A stretch of DNA of 64,000 nucleotides from Sphingobacteriaceae bacterium GW460-11-11-14-LB5 (GCA_002151545.1 CP021237.1:1178001-1242000); one strand, 5' to 3'; positions 17,167 to 26,162 are shown, numbered from the stretch's first letter. A program made the numbers and translations. Notes: generated from the letters alone by a model not told the origin.

Positions 17167-17179
17167 TTAACGGTGTTAG
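17167..17179. promoter_or_regulatory. Predicted TetR operator O1
   Basis: TTAACGGTGTTAG is a near palindrome 25 bases before the tetR start. The sequence after it (AGATTATTTACAC...ATTCCA) is shared with the region before the efflux genes, where a better palindrome of the same form lies. It would allow autorepression. Confidence 0.6.
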
Positions 17180-17204
17180 ATTATTTACACCTAATATTCC
17201 AGTC

Positions 17205-17810
17205 ATGGGAAGTAAAGAAAGAATTCTACGTTTAAAAGATGAAACCAGAACAAAAATTCTGGATGCTGCCTTGAACATTGTTCAAACAGAGGGCTGGCAG
17301 GCATTAAGTATGCGTAAAATTGCCGACCAGATTGAATATACTGCACCGATTATTTACGAATACTTTTCTAACAAAGATGGCATCTTACTGGAACTCACCA
17401 GAAGAGGGTATTTAATGTTGGCCAAAGATATCCGCGAAGCCAGGGATAAACACGAATCTCCGGAAGATAAAATGGAAGCCATGTGGATTGCCTACTGGAA
17501 CTTCGCCTTTGCCCACAAAGAATTTTATCAGTTGATGTACGGTGTAGATATGGTTTGTTGTACTGTTAAAAATTCGATGCCTGAAGCCGAAAACGTAGGC
17601 AGTATGTTGGGCGATGTAATCGAATCGTTATTTGAGAAGAAACCAGTTTCAGACAATGATATCTGCATGAAGTATTACACCTATTGGTCGATCATTCATG
17701 GCTTGATTTCCATCAATTTAGTTCGCCCCAACGGAAGAACAACCGACGAGTTAAACCAGCAAATTTTAAAAGATGCCATCAAGGGCATTACGTTATCTAT
17801 TAACAGTTAA
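17205..17810 (+). CDS. TetR/AcrR family transcriptional regulator
   Basis: A 201-residue regulator. The N-terminal helix-turn-helix runs through RTKILDAALNIVQTEGW and LSMRKIADQIEYTAPIIYEYFSNKDGILLEL (about residues 13-58), the standard TetR arrangement with a YxYFxNKD recognition end. The C-terminal ligand domain has no named family motif. I chose ATG 17205 because operator O1 lies just upstream and upstream codons lack TetR similarity. It sits 70 bases before an RND efflux operon in the same direction, and the shared TTAAC...GTTAA sites make it the likely local repressor. Confidence 0.9.
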   Translation: MGSKERILRLKDETRTKILDAALNIVQTEGWQALSMRKIADQIEYTAPIIYEYFSNKDGILLELTRRGYLMLAKDIREARDKHESPEDKMEAMWIAYWNFAFAHKEFYQLMYGVDMVCCTVKNSMPEAENVGSMLGDVIESLFEKKPVSDNDICMKYYTYWSIIHGLISINLVRPNGRTTDELNQQILKDAIKGITLSINS

Positions 17811-17829
17811 TTTTTTTTTACACAGTAAT

Positions 17830-17842
17830 TTAACACTGTTAG
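17830..17842. promoter_or_regulatory. Predicted TetR operator O2
   Basis: TTAACACTGTTAG contains the perfect palindrome TAACA-C-TGTTA and lies 38 bases before the adaptor start. Together with the following AGATTATTTA it matches the tetR leader over about 35 bases. Confidence 0.65.
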
Positions 17843-17880
17843 ATTATTTATACACTATAATTCCAATTAAATTTAATCAT

Positions 17881-19083
17881 ATGAAATCTCTACATCGCTT
17901 GTACCCTTTACTTAACACTGTTAAACAGTTTAATAGTATTAAGTTATTGTTAACAATTTCTCTTCTATCTATAATTTTGGTGAGCTGTAAGTCATCTCCG
18001 GAGCAATCAGCAGCTGCACCACCGCCACCTGCACTGCCTGTAAGCGCGATTAACTCGAGTACAGAAACCACCTATATCGAATATCCGGCCTCTATTCAGG
18101 GTGCTGTTGATATCGACGTTCGCCCGCAGGTGAGTGGTTATTTACAAAGTGTACTGGTTAACGAAGGTGCTTATGTAACGGCAGGACAAACCCTGTTCAA
18201 AATCAATGAAAACCCTTATCGCGAGGCGTTAAACAATGCTAAAGCAAGTTTACATGCAGCAGAAGCGGCCATCTTAAACGCTCAGTTGGAAGTGGATAAG
18301 TTAACCCCTCTTGTTCAGAATAAAGTAGTTTCTGATTTTCAGTTGAAGACGGCTAAAACAGCTTATAAAATCGCTCAGGCAAATGCCGAACAAGCTAAAG
18401 CCAGTGTGGCTTCGGCACAGATTAACTTAGGTTATACCAATGTTAAGGCTACAGTGAGCGGTTACATCGGCCGTATCCCGAAGAAACAGGGAAGTTTAGT
18501 TTCTCCAACTGATCAGGTAGCGTTAACACAATTATCAGATATCCACGAAGTGCATGTTTATTTCGCTCTGGCTGAAAACGACTTCAATAACTTCAATGCC
18601 AACTACCCGGGTAAAAGTCCTGCCGACCGGATTAAACATTTACCAGCGGTTGAACTTTTATTGGCCGATAACTCAGCTTATCCGATTAAAGGTAAGATTG
18701 ATATGATTGACGGTCAGTTTGATAAAAACACCGGTGCCATTACGTTAAGGGCCAGTTTCCCTAATGCCAGCGGAATCCTTCGCTCAGGTAATACGGGTAA
18801 AATCCGTTTAGGTTTACAACACGATGATGCCATTCTGGTACCGCAGTCTTCGACGGTAGAAATGCAGGATAAGGTATTTGTGTTTACCGTAGGCGACAGC
18901 AGTAAGGTGAAAAAACAAGCCATTACCATTGTGGGTAAAGCCGGCGAAAATTACCTGGTTAAAGACGGGGTAAAAGCTGGCGACCAGATCGTGTTAAGCG
19001 GCGTTGATAAATTACAGGAGGGTATGGTGATCCAGCCTCAAAAAGCAGCAGATAAAGTAGCTGTTGCCAAAACAAAAAAATAA
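17881..19083 (+). CDS. RND efflux periplasmic adaptor (AcrA/HlyD-like lipoprotein)
   Basis: A 400-residue membrane-fusion protein that links the RND pump to the outer-membrane channel. A lipoprotein signal ends in LVSC near residue 36, with a long charged n-region. RPQVSGYLQSVLVNEGAYVTAGQTLF is the first biotinyl-lipoyl half, followed by a helical hairpin with LTPLVQNKVVSDFQ, and GYTNVKATVSGYIGR is the second half; the beta-barrel and C-terminal domains follow. I place the start at ATG 17881, as the frame upstream lies in tetR. A third operator copy lies within its first codons. It is the first gene of the efflux operon. Confidence 0.93.
   Translation: MKSLHRLYPLLNTVKQFNSIKLLLTISLLSIILVSCKSSPEQSAAAPPPPALPVSAINSSTETTYIEYPASIQGAVDIDVRPQVSGYLQSVLVNEGAYVTAGQTLFKINENPYREALNNAKASLHAAEAAILNAQLEVDKLTPLVQNKVVSDFQLKTAKTAYKIAQANAEQAKASVASAQINLGYTNVKATVSGYIGRIPKKQGSLVSPTDQVALTQLSDIHEVHVYFALAENDFNNFNANYPGKSPADRIKHLPAVELLLADNSAYPIKGKIDMIDGQFDKNTGAITLRASFPNASGILRSGNTGKIRLGLQHDDAILVPQSSTVEMQDKVFVFTVGDSSKVKKQAITIVGKAGENYLVKDGVKAGDQIVLSGVDKLQEGMVIQPQKAADKVAVAKTKK
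17912..17924. promoter_or_regulatory. Predicted TetR operator O3 inside the adaptor's first codons
   Basis: TTAACACTGTTAA is a perfect 13-base palindrome 31 bases into the adaptor gene, 82 bases from O2. It could act as an auxiliary site for roadblock or cooperative binding. Its coding context (codons for LLNTVKQ) makes chance possible. Confidence 0.5.
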
Positions 19084-19107
19084 TAAACCACTAAAGTTTA
19101 AGCAATC

Positions 19108-22100
19108 ATGTTTCAGAAATTTATAGACAGGCCTGTACTTTCGACTGTTATTTCCATCTTATTGGTAATAGTTGGTATACTGGGCTTAACCAAGTTGCCC
19201 TTAGAGCGCTTTCCAAATATCGCACCTCCGTCGGTATTGGTAACAGCGGTATACCCTGGGGCCAATGCCGAAACGATTTTACGTTCGGTAACTCCATCAT
19301 TGGAGGAAGCCATTAATGGTGTGGAGAACATGACCTACATGACCTCCAGCGCCAGTAATGATGGTACCCTGGCGATCACGGTATACTTTCAGCAAGGTAC
19401 CAACCCCGATCAGGCCGCAGTTAATGTGCAAAACCGGGTTTCACAGGCCACCAGTCAACTGCCTGCTGAGGTAGTACAATATGGTATCACCACCACAAAA
19501 CAGCAAAACAGTTTTATTGGCGCAATCGGGGTTTACTCGGAAGATCCAAAAAAATACGATGCGGTTTTTGTTAATAACTATGCACAAATCAATATCATTC
19601 CCGAACTTAAACGTATCCCGGGTGTAGGTTCGGCCAGTGTATTTGGTGGTATTAAAGATTATTCGATGCGGATTTGGTTAAACCCAAGTCAATTGGCTAC
19701 TTATAAAATTACACCTAATGAAGTGATCACCGCCATTCAGGACAAAAACCTGGAAGCGGCTCCGGGCAGGTTTGGAGAAAGAAGTAGTGAGGCTTTTGAA
19801 TACATCATTAAATATAAAGGTAAGCTGACCAAACCAGAGGAATATCAGAATATCGCGATCCGCTCTAATGCAGATGGTTCTATATTACGTTTAAAAGATG
19901 TGGCCCGTGTTGAATTGGGTGCATACAGTTATGGTAGTGTAAACCGTTTAAACGGACATGATGGGATTACCATTGGTGTAATCCAGTTATCAGGCTCGAA
20001 TGCCAACGAAATCCAGATTGCCATTGATAAACTGTTAGCGAAACTTTCAAAAGATTTCCCGGCAGGTATTAAACACAATCAGTTTTACCGTACCAAAACC
20101 GATCTTGACGAATCCATCAATCAGGTGGAACACACTTTGATCGAAGCCTTTTTACTGGTATTTATCGTTGTATTTATCTTCCTTCAGGATTTCAGGTCAA
20201 CTTTAATTCCAGCAATTGCCGTTCCGGTGGCGATTATCGGTACTTTCTTTTTCATGCAGCTGTTCGGCTTCTCGGTTAACCTTTTAACGCTGTTTGCATT
20301 GGTACTCGCCATTGGTATTGTGGTGGATGATGCGATTGTGGTCGTCGAAGCGGTGCATGCCAAAATGGAAGAAAATCCTTCGCTTAGTCCGAGGGCGGCA
20401 ACTACCGAAGCGATGAACGAAATTACCGGGGCCATTATATCGATTACCCTGGTGATGGCAGCCGTATTTTTACCGGTTGGTTTTATGACCGGCTCAACAG
20501 GTATCTTTTACAAACAGTTTGCCTTAACCATGGCCATTGCCATCATTATATCGGCTGTTAACGCCTTAACTTTAAGTCCTGCTTTGGCAGCCTTATTCTT
20601 AAAGAACAAACATGCCGAAGGCGGTCATCACGCACCTAAAAAAGGTTTTGTAGAAAAGTTTTATGCAGGTTTTAACGGTGGCTTCAATTATATGACCAAC
20701 CGTTATATTGGCGGCTTAAGGGTGTTGATCCGCAATAAATGGATCAGTATGGGCGGGCTTGCTTTAATCGTTTTGGTTACCATTTTTCTGGTAGGCAGAA
20801 CCAAAACAGGCTTTATTCCGACAGAGGATCAGGGTTTTGTGGCGATCGCGGTGGCCAGTCCATCGGGAACATCACTGGCTAATACGAATAAAATATTAAA
20901 ACAGGCTGAAGCTGAGTTGAGGGCGATGCCATCAGCACGATTTGTAATGTCGCTGGCCGGTTATAACTTTTTAACGGCTTCCAACAGTCCATCAGCTGGT
21001 CAGATTTTCTTATTGTTAAAACCAAACGACGAAAGGGGAGCGGTTAAAAATATCGATGAGATCCAGAATATCGTAAGGGCTAAAATGGCGGCTATCTCTG
21101 CCGGTACTTTCTTTGTATTCAGTTTTCCTACGGTTCCGGGCTTTAGTAATGTGGAAGCCATGAACGTGATGTTACAGGATAAAACGAATGGCAGACTGGA
21201 TAAATTTAGTGGTGTAGCGAATAACTTTATCGCCAAGTTAATGGCGAAACCGGCTATTGCTTATGCTTTTACTTCTTATAAAGCAGATTATCCGCAGTTA
21301 CAACTGGATGTTAACGACGAAAAAGCCGATCAGCTGGGCGTAAGTAAAAAAGATATTTTACAAACGATGCAGACTTATTTCGGTACGGCACAGGCATCAG
21401 ATTTTAACCGCTTTGGTAAATACTACCGTGTAGTGGTTCAGGCGGATGTTGCCGACAGGACCGATCCGGCCAGTATCGACCGTGTGTTTGTGAAAAACAA
21501 ATCTGGAGAAAGTGTGCCCATCAGTACGCTGGTTAAATTAACCCGTGTATATGGTTCGGAAACGGCTTCACGTTATAACCTGTTTAACTCGATCGAAGTC
21601 AATGCGATCCCTAAACCAGGTTTCAGTTCTGGTGATGCGATCAAGGCGATTGAAGAAACCGCCAGAGAACAATTGCCAACGGGTTATGCTTACGAATTCT
21701 CCGGACAAACCCGTGAGGAAATTTCTTCAGGCGGACAGTCGACGGTGATCTTCCTGTTATGTTTGGTGTTTGTTTACTTCTTATTATCGGCACAGTATGA
21801 GAGTTATATCCTGCCATTAGCGGTAATCTTATCTATCCCTACAGGTGTATTCGGTGTGTTTGTGGTATTGGGTTTAACCGGTATCGAAAATAACATTTAT
21901 GTACAGGTAGCGCTGATCATGCTGATCGGATTGCTCGCTAAAAATGCCATCCTGATTGTGGAGTTTGCGGTACAGCGACGAAAGGCTGGACTGAGTTTGG
22001 TTAATGCGGCCATAGAAGCAGCGCGATTAAGGATCAGACCGATCATTATGACCTCACTGGCCTTTGTGTTTGGTTTATTCCCGATGAGTATTGCCACGGG

Positions 22101-22308
22101 GCCATCGGCACAGGGTAACCACTCCATCAGTATTGGTGCTGCAGGCGGTATGGTATCAGGTGTAATTTTAGGTTTGTTCATCATTCCGGTACTCTTTGTC
22201 ATCTTCCAGGCTTTACAGGAAAAAATATCAAAAAAATCAAGAAATGAGGTTGTTCACCATCATGGAGAACCTGTCAATAATAATCATGTAGTTTATGAAA
22301 CGGTTTAA
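19108..22308 (+). CDS. RND multidrug efflux pump, HAE1 (AcrB) family
   Basis: A 1066-residue proton-driven inner-membrane pump. The N-terminus MFQKFIDRPVLSTVISILLVIVGI is the AcrB type. The proton-relay aspartates are in IGIVVDDAIVVVEAVH near residue 405, and the relay lysine in LIGLLAKNAILIVEFA near 940. Twelve membrane segments and two large periplasmic loops are in the expected order, and the length is full. It starts 24 bases after the adaptor and overlaps the outer-membrane gene by 14 bases, so the three are one operon. Substrates cannot be predicted. Confidence 0.96.
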   Translation: MFQKFIDRPVLSTVISILLVIVGILGLTKLPLERFPNIAPPSVLVTAVYPGANAETILRSVTPSLEEAINGVENMTYMTSSASNDGTLAITVYFQQGTNPDQAAVNVQNRVSQATSQLPAEVVQYGITTTKQQNSFIGAIGVYSEDPKKYDAVFVNNYAQINIIPELKRIPGVGSASVFGGIKDYSMRIWLNPSQLATYKITPNEVITAIQDKNLEAAPGRFGERSSEAFEYIIKYKGKLTKPEEYQNIAIRSNADGSILRLKDVARVELGAYSYGSVNRLNGHDGITIGVIQLSGSNANEIQIAIDKLLAKLSKDFPAGIKHNQFYRTKTDLDESINQVEHTLIEAFLLVFIVVFIFLQDFRSTLIPAIAVPVAIIGTFFFMQLFGFSVNLLTLFALVLAIGIVVDDAIVVVEAVHAKMEENPSLSPRAATTEAMNEITGAIISITLVMAAVFLPVGFMTGSTGIFYKQFALTMAIAIIISAVNALTLSPALAALFLKNKHAEGGHHAPKKGFVEKFYAGFNGGFNYMTNRYIGGLRVLIRNKWISMGGLALIVLVTIFLVGRTKTGFIPTEDQGFVAIAVASPSGTSLANTNKILKQAEAELRAMPSARFVMSLAGYNFLTASNSPSAGQIFLLLKPNDERGAVKNIDEIQNIVRAKMAAISAGTFFVFSFPTVPGFSNVEAMNVMLQDKTNGRLDKFSGVANNFIAKLMAKPAIAYAFTSYKADYPQLQLDVNDEKADQLGVSKKDILQTMQTYFGTAQASDFNRFGKYYRVVVQADVADRTDPASIDRVFVKNKSGESVPISTLVKLTRVYGSETASRYNLFNSIEVNAIPKPGFSSGDAIKAIEETAREQLPTGYAYEFSGQTREEISSGGQSTVIFLLCLVFVYFLLSAQYESYILPLAVILSIPTGVFGVFVVLGLTGIENNIYVQVALIMLIGLLAKNAILIVEFAVQRRKAGLSLVNAAIEAARLRIRPIIMTSLAFVFGLFPMSIATGPSAQGNHSISIGAAGGMVSGVILGLFIIPVLFVIFQALQEKISKKSRNEVVHHHGEPVNNNHVVYETV

Positions 22309-23701
22309 TATTTTTACCATCCTGCTCCTGGCTTTAATCTGGAGCGGATGTTCGGTTTCGAAAGATACAGCCTTGCCCAATGTGGCACCAGGCTTGTTCA
22401 GAAACGCATTACCTAAAGATTCTTCAAGTGTTGGCGGTATGCCTTTGAAGAGTTTTATCAACGACCTTACTGTTCAAAATTTAATTGATACAGCATTGGT
22501 TAAAAATTACGATATGCAAATTGCATTGAAAAATATCGATGCCGCTGAAGTATTGTTTAAACAATCGAAATTGGGTTATTTGCCTGAATTGAAATTACAG
22601 GTGGCAGCGAGTTCGAGCCGTCCGTCTGATAACAGTTTAAATGGTTTAAGCCTGAACCAGTTTACCGGTTCGAGCCACATCGAAGATTACAATGCGAATC
22701 TGGGTGTGGTTTGGGAAGCCGATATCTGGGGTAAAATCCGTAATCAAAAAGCTGGCGCTTTAGCCAGTTTTTTGCAGACAGAAGAGGCACGTAAAGCCGT
22801 TCAAACGCGTTTGGTTGCCAATGTGGCACAAGGTTATTACAACCTGTTAATGCTTGATGCACAACTGGAAATCGCCAAAAAGAACTTAAAGCTTAACGAC
22901 AGCACATTAAGGATTATCAATTTACAGTTCGATGCTGGTCAGGTTACTTCGCTGGCCATTCAGCAGGCACAGGCACAGCAATTGGTGGCGGCACAGCTGA
23001 TCCCTCGTTTGGAGCAGAATGTAACTTTACAGGAGAATGCTCTAAGTGTATTGATTGGTACCTTGCCTAAAGCGATTAACCGCGATAGCCGTCTGGATAA
23101 AATGAGTATTCCACAGGAATTAAACGCAGGTTTTCCTTCTGCCATGTTAAGCCGCAGACCGGATATTAAAAGTGCTGAACTGGCTTTAACCATTGCCAAT
23201 GCAAAGGTTGGGGTGGCGAAAGCGAGTTTATACCCATCGCTGGTGATTACCGCTAGCGGAGGCATCAACTCTTTTAAAGCGAGCAACTGGTTTAATGTAC
23301 CGGCATCCTTATTCGGTTTGGTTGGGGCAGGGATTACGCAACCGATTTTTCAAAGAGGTCAGTTGAAAACTTCTTTGGAACTGGCTAAAATCGACCGTGA
23401 GAAATCAGTGATCCAGTTCCGTCAGTCGGTATTGAACGCGGTTGGTGAAGTGTCGGATGAGTTAACGAAAGTAGAGAAGTTAAAAACTCAATATAGTATC
23501 GCCGAGAAAAGGGCACAGACTTTACAACAGGCCTCGAAAAATGCAAGTTTGTTATTCAAAAGTGGTATGGCTAATTATTTAGAGGTGATTACCGCACAAG
23601 GCAATTTATTACAAAGCGAACTGGAGTTAACGACGATTAAAACGGAGCAGTTAAATGCTGTTGTTGGGTTGTATCGTTCGTTAGGGGGTGGCTGGAATTA
23701 A
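22295..23701 (+). CDS. Outer-membrane efflux lipoprotein (TolC/NodT family)
   Basis: A 468-residue outer-membrane channel for the RND pump. A lipoprotein signal ends in IWSGCS (Cys about residue 19). The two TolC repeats are visible: the first has DTALVKNYDMQIALKNIDAAE and LGVVWEADIWGKIRNQKAG near 150, and the second has SAELALTIANAKVGVAKASLYPSL near 298 and GITQPIFQRGQL near 345. LSRRPDIKSAE near 287 is the NodT landmark. Its first 14 bases overlap the pump gene. An intrinsic terminator follows at 23766. Confidence 0.95.
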   Translation: MKRFNIFTILLLALIWSGCSVSKDTALPNVAPGLFRNALPKDSSSVGGMPLKSFINDLTVQNLIDTALVKNYDMQIALKNIDAAEVLFKQSKLGYLPELKLQVAASSSRPSDNSLNGLSLNQFTGSSHIEDYNANLGVVWEADIWGKIRNQKAGALASFLQTEEARKAVQTRLVANVAQGYYNLLMLDAQLEIAKKNLKLNDSTLRIINLQFDAGQVTSLAIQQAQAQQLVAAQLIPRLEQNVTLQENALSVLIGTLPKAINRDSRLDKMSIPQELNAGFPSAMLSRRPDIKSAELALTIANAKVGVAKASLYPSLVITASGGINSFKASNWFNVPASLFGLVGAGITQPIFQRGQLKTSLELAKIDREKSVIQFRQSVLNAVGEVSDELTKVEKLKTQYSIAEKRAQTLQQASKNASLLFKSGMANYLEVITAQGNLLQSELELTTIKTEQLNAVVGLYRSLGGGWN

Positions 23702-23765
23702 TTTGTAAATCCTATATATGAGCCTATAACATCTTTAAGATTTTATAGGCTTGTGTATAAATTTA

Positions 23766-23799
23766 GGCACTAAGAGCGCGATGTTCTTGGTGCTTTTTT
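23766..23799 (+). terminator. Terminator of the efflux operon
   Basis: GCACTAAGA and TCTTGGTGC form a 9-bp stem with one wobble pair, followed by six T residues. A second hairpin, AGCCTATAA / TTATAGGCT, lies just before it (23723-23756). Confidence 0.75.
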
Positions 23800-23804
23800 G
23801 TTTA

Positions 23805-24920
23805 AAGCTGTCATTGCAACATCAATTCCGTCATTGCGAGGAGGAACGACGAAGCAATCTTACTACTATGGGTTATCTGCGATTTGTATCAAAATTATTC
23901 CGTTATCCGGATTCTAAACATCGTTCGTCATTCCCGCGCAGGTGAGAACCTTAAAGCTATGGGTGGGAGCTCCCCTCCTTATTTTCAAGGAGGGGCTGGG
24001 GGTAGTTATAAGCTACAACACGGTCGTCATTTTGCGCAGGAGAGAACCACGAGGTGCTCAGTGAAGCTAATCTTATGCGTGTGCTATTCTTTGCCCCAGG
24101 CTCGAGCTTGCCTCGGCTCACCGCCTCCGAGAAGGCTCTTACCTTTTTCTTGATAAAAAGGTAACCAAAAATCAAGGCTTGGATCTGATGTCGGATAAAT
24201 TCGTCAAAGCTTTATTGGTCGCCAGCACAAGTTCCGACGAAGGGTCGGAAAGGGCGTGCTGCCTCGGGGCAGTGGTCGGTTGAAAGGTGGTGCAAAAGCT
24301 TTAACGTTTTCTCCTTCCATCATATCCAAGGCCGGATGGCAGGACGCAGATCGCATGGAGCATATCGCAGGGTGCTGTAATTGTCTTTTAGTCCTTTCCC
24401 TTTCAGGGGAAAGGTGCCGAAGGCGGATAGGGGGCTAAAACGCTCGCTATAATACGATCGTCATTCCCGCGCAGGCGGGAATCTTAAAGCTATGGGTGGG
24501 AGCTCCCCTCCTTATTTTCAAGGAGGGGCTGGGGGTGGTTTGTCCTTCGCTCAGTCTTGCCTCGGCTCACCGCCGCCGAAGGGGCTCTTACTTTTGGCTT
24601 GGCCCAAAAGAAACAAACCTGAGCGCAGCGAAAGCATGCTTGCCATTAAAAACAACTAACACAAAAGCATAACTGAAAGGCTTGGATCTGATGTCGGATA
24701 AATTCGTCAAAGCTTTATTGGTCGCCAGCACAAGTTCCGACGAAAGGTCGGAAAGGGCGTGCTGCCTCGGGGCAGTGGTAGGTTGAAAGGGGGTACAAAA
24801 GCTTTAACGTTTTCTCCTTCCATCATATCCGAGGCCGGATAGCAGGGTGCGGTAATTGTTTTCAAGTCCGATCCCATTTAAGGGAAAGGCGCGGATTAGG
24901 GGTTAAATGATGGAAGATGT
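23805..24920. repeat. Mosaic repeat island 1
   Basis: This is a patchwork of several repeat families that recur elsewhere in the window. They are a GTCATTGCGAGG...GAAGCAATCT element (23829), CGTCATTCCCGCGCAGG elements (23928, 24462), a GGGTGGGAGCTCCCCTCC...GGAGGGGCTGGGGG hairpin (23959, 24493), a CCAGGCTCGAGCTTGCCTCGG unit (24095), an approximately 160-base GATCTGATGTCGGATAAATTCG unit present twice (24184, 24686), and a TCCCTTTCAGGGGAAAGGTGCC unit (24402). Open frames here are repeat sequence, and I call none of them a gene. Confidence 0.85.
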
Positions 24921-25004
24921 AAAATGGATGATGGAATGTTACGCCCAGCGCTGTGCCTTCTGCGGCTTTTTCCTTTGCGTTCTTGGTGGTTAAAAAAAGA
25001 AAAA

Positions 25005-25391
25005 AGTTTTGAAATCGCAGTAAGGAGTTTTGAAGTTGCAGTAAGGAGTTTTGAAGTTGCAGTAAGGAGTTTTGAAGTTGCAGTAGAAAGTTTTAAAGTC
25101 GCAGTAGGTAGTTTTAAAGTTGCAGTAGGTAGTTTTGAAGTCGCAGTAGGCAGTTTTAAAGTTGCAGTAAGGAGTTTTAAAGTCGCAGTAAGGAGTTTTA
25201 AAGTCGCAGTAAGGATTTTTAAAGTCTCAGTAAGAAGTTTTGAAGTTGCAGTAAGGAGTTTTAAAGTCGCAGTAAGAAGTTTTGAAGTCGCAGTAGATAG
25301 TTTTGAAGTCGCAGTAAGGAGTTTTAAAGTTGCAGTAAGGAGTTTTAAAGTCGCAGTAGGTAGTTTTGAAGTCGCAGTAAGAAGTTTTGAA
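25005..25391. repeat. 18-copy 21-bp tandem array
   Basis: Eighteen full units of exactly 21 bp, consensus AGTTTTGAAGTTGCAGTAAGG, plus a 9-base partial unit. Variation is confined to a few positions: GAA/AAA, GTT/GTC and the last codon AGG/GGT/GGC/GAA/GAT. All units stay in one open frame (24924-25454) that would encode repeats of S-F-E/K-V-A-V-R/G. The frame begins in repeat-island DNA and ends inside a mobile-element relic, so I treat it as a minisatellite, not as a gene. T-tracts recur every 21 bp, which is two helical turns. Confidence 0.9.
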
Positions 25392-25859
25392 TGGGCATTT
25401 CGGCAAAAATGGCCGCCCGTTCCGGGTTTAAGCTGTCACCCCATTTCGCTTTAAAGTGACCACCTGTTCCGGGGCAAACTGGCCACTCTGATCTTTCGAT
25501 CAACTTTTTTCACGACTTACTTTTGAGAATAATCTTTTCGTTTCTGCGTAAAATAAAGGCTCCTGGGAGCATATCTACAATTCGGAGTAGACTATTGTCG
25601 TTTCGCTATTTTGGAGGGGTTATGACGTTTTTTTAAGCGTTCCGATGCAAGCGAGCGGATTTTGATCTTAAGGAAGGTCTGAATTGAAGATAAATCTGGC
25701 AGTAGGATAGATTGAACTGAGAAGTCTTGAGGAAAATGGATTTGGATCCGAAATGTATATTTGTTCAGAGGGAAAGGAACTTAGATGTGCATGATCCGGT
25801 AACCAAATTGGTGGCCAGTTTGGCCCGAAACAGAGGGGTCACTTTCACTGAAATACACA
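25392..25859. mobile_element. Internally deleted IS21-like element (MITE-like relic)
   Basis: Both ends carry inward-facing copies of one motif. The left end starts TGGGCATTTCGGC and the right end, read inward, TGTGTATTTCAGTG. Each is followed by a GTGACC...CCGG...AAACTGGCCA segment. The left end has two tandem copies (25392-25437 and 25438-25485) and the right end one (about 25810-25859). Multiple terminal copies of this kind are typical of IS21-family ends. The 324-bp interior has no recognisable istA or istB. No clear target duplication is seen. Confidence 0.65.
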
Positions 25860-26091
25860 CTTTGATGACTCCATCTGGATAGATTTTTAGAAAATTTGGC
25901 GTGTCATAATAAATATAACGGTTTTTGTTTTTATAGAAATGACCAGTAAACTCAATAGTAACAGACTTGGTTTTATTCCCTGCAATTTGCATATCATACT
26001 GACGGGTAACGGTATATTGTGCGGTTAATGTTTGTGCCATGGCCTGAACACTAAGGTTAAGTAAAATGCTTAACATTAAAAAGATTCTCAT
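25860..26091 (-). pseudogene. Secreted-protein gene truncated by the IS21-like relic
   Basis: The first 77-78 codons of an exported protein survive: MRIFLMLSILLNLSVQAMAQ is a clear signal peptide, followed by a beta-rich segment with TVTRQYDMQIAGNK and YKNKNRYIYYDTPNF. After YPDGVIKV the frame runs directly into the element's right end (TGTGTATTTCAG) and then continues only through element DNA. The 3' part of the gene is not found on the other side of the element, so insertion was accompanied by deletion or rearrangement. I do not recognise the family. Confidence 0.65.
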
Positions 26092-26162
26092 AAATATTTA
26101 TATATGCAAAACGAAAATAATAATTTTTAGTTAGGAATAAATCGCATTGGTAAATAAGCTAG

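Noticed and set aside
23884..24438. Several short frames in repeat island 1, with similar ones at 28 and 36-37.7 kb
   Set aside because: The same peptides recur wherever the repeat modules recur (for example frames starting MGGSSPPYFQGGAGG), so they are translated repeats.
25005..25391. CRISPR array
   Set aside because: There are no spacers: units are contiguous 21-mers with point changes only, and no cas genes are present.
24924..25454. 176-codon frame through the 21-bp array, encoding heptad repeats
   Set aside because: It starts in repeat-island DNA, ends in IS-relic DNA, has no signal or domain, and any 21-bp array free of stops gives such a frame. It is annotated as a repeat; a coding role is left open in the findings.
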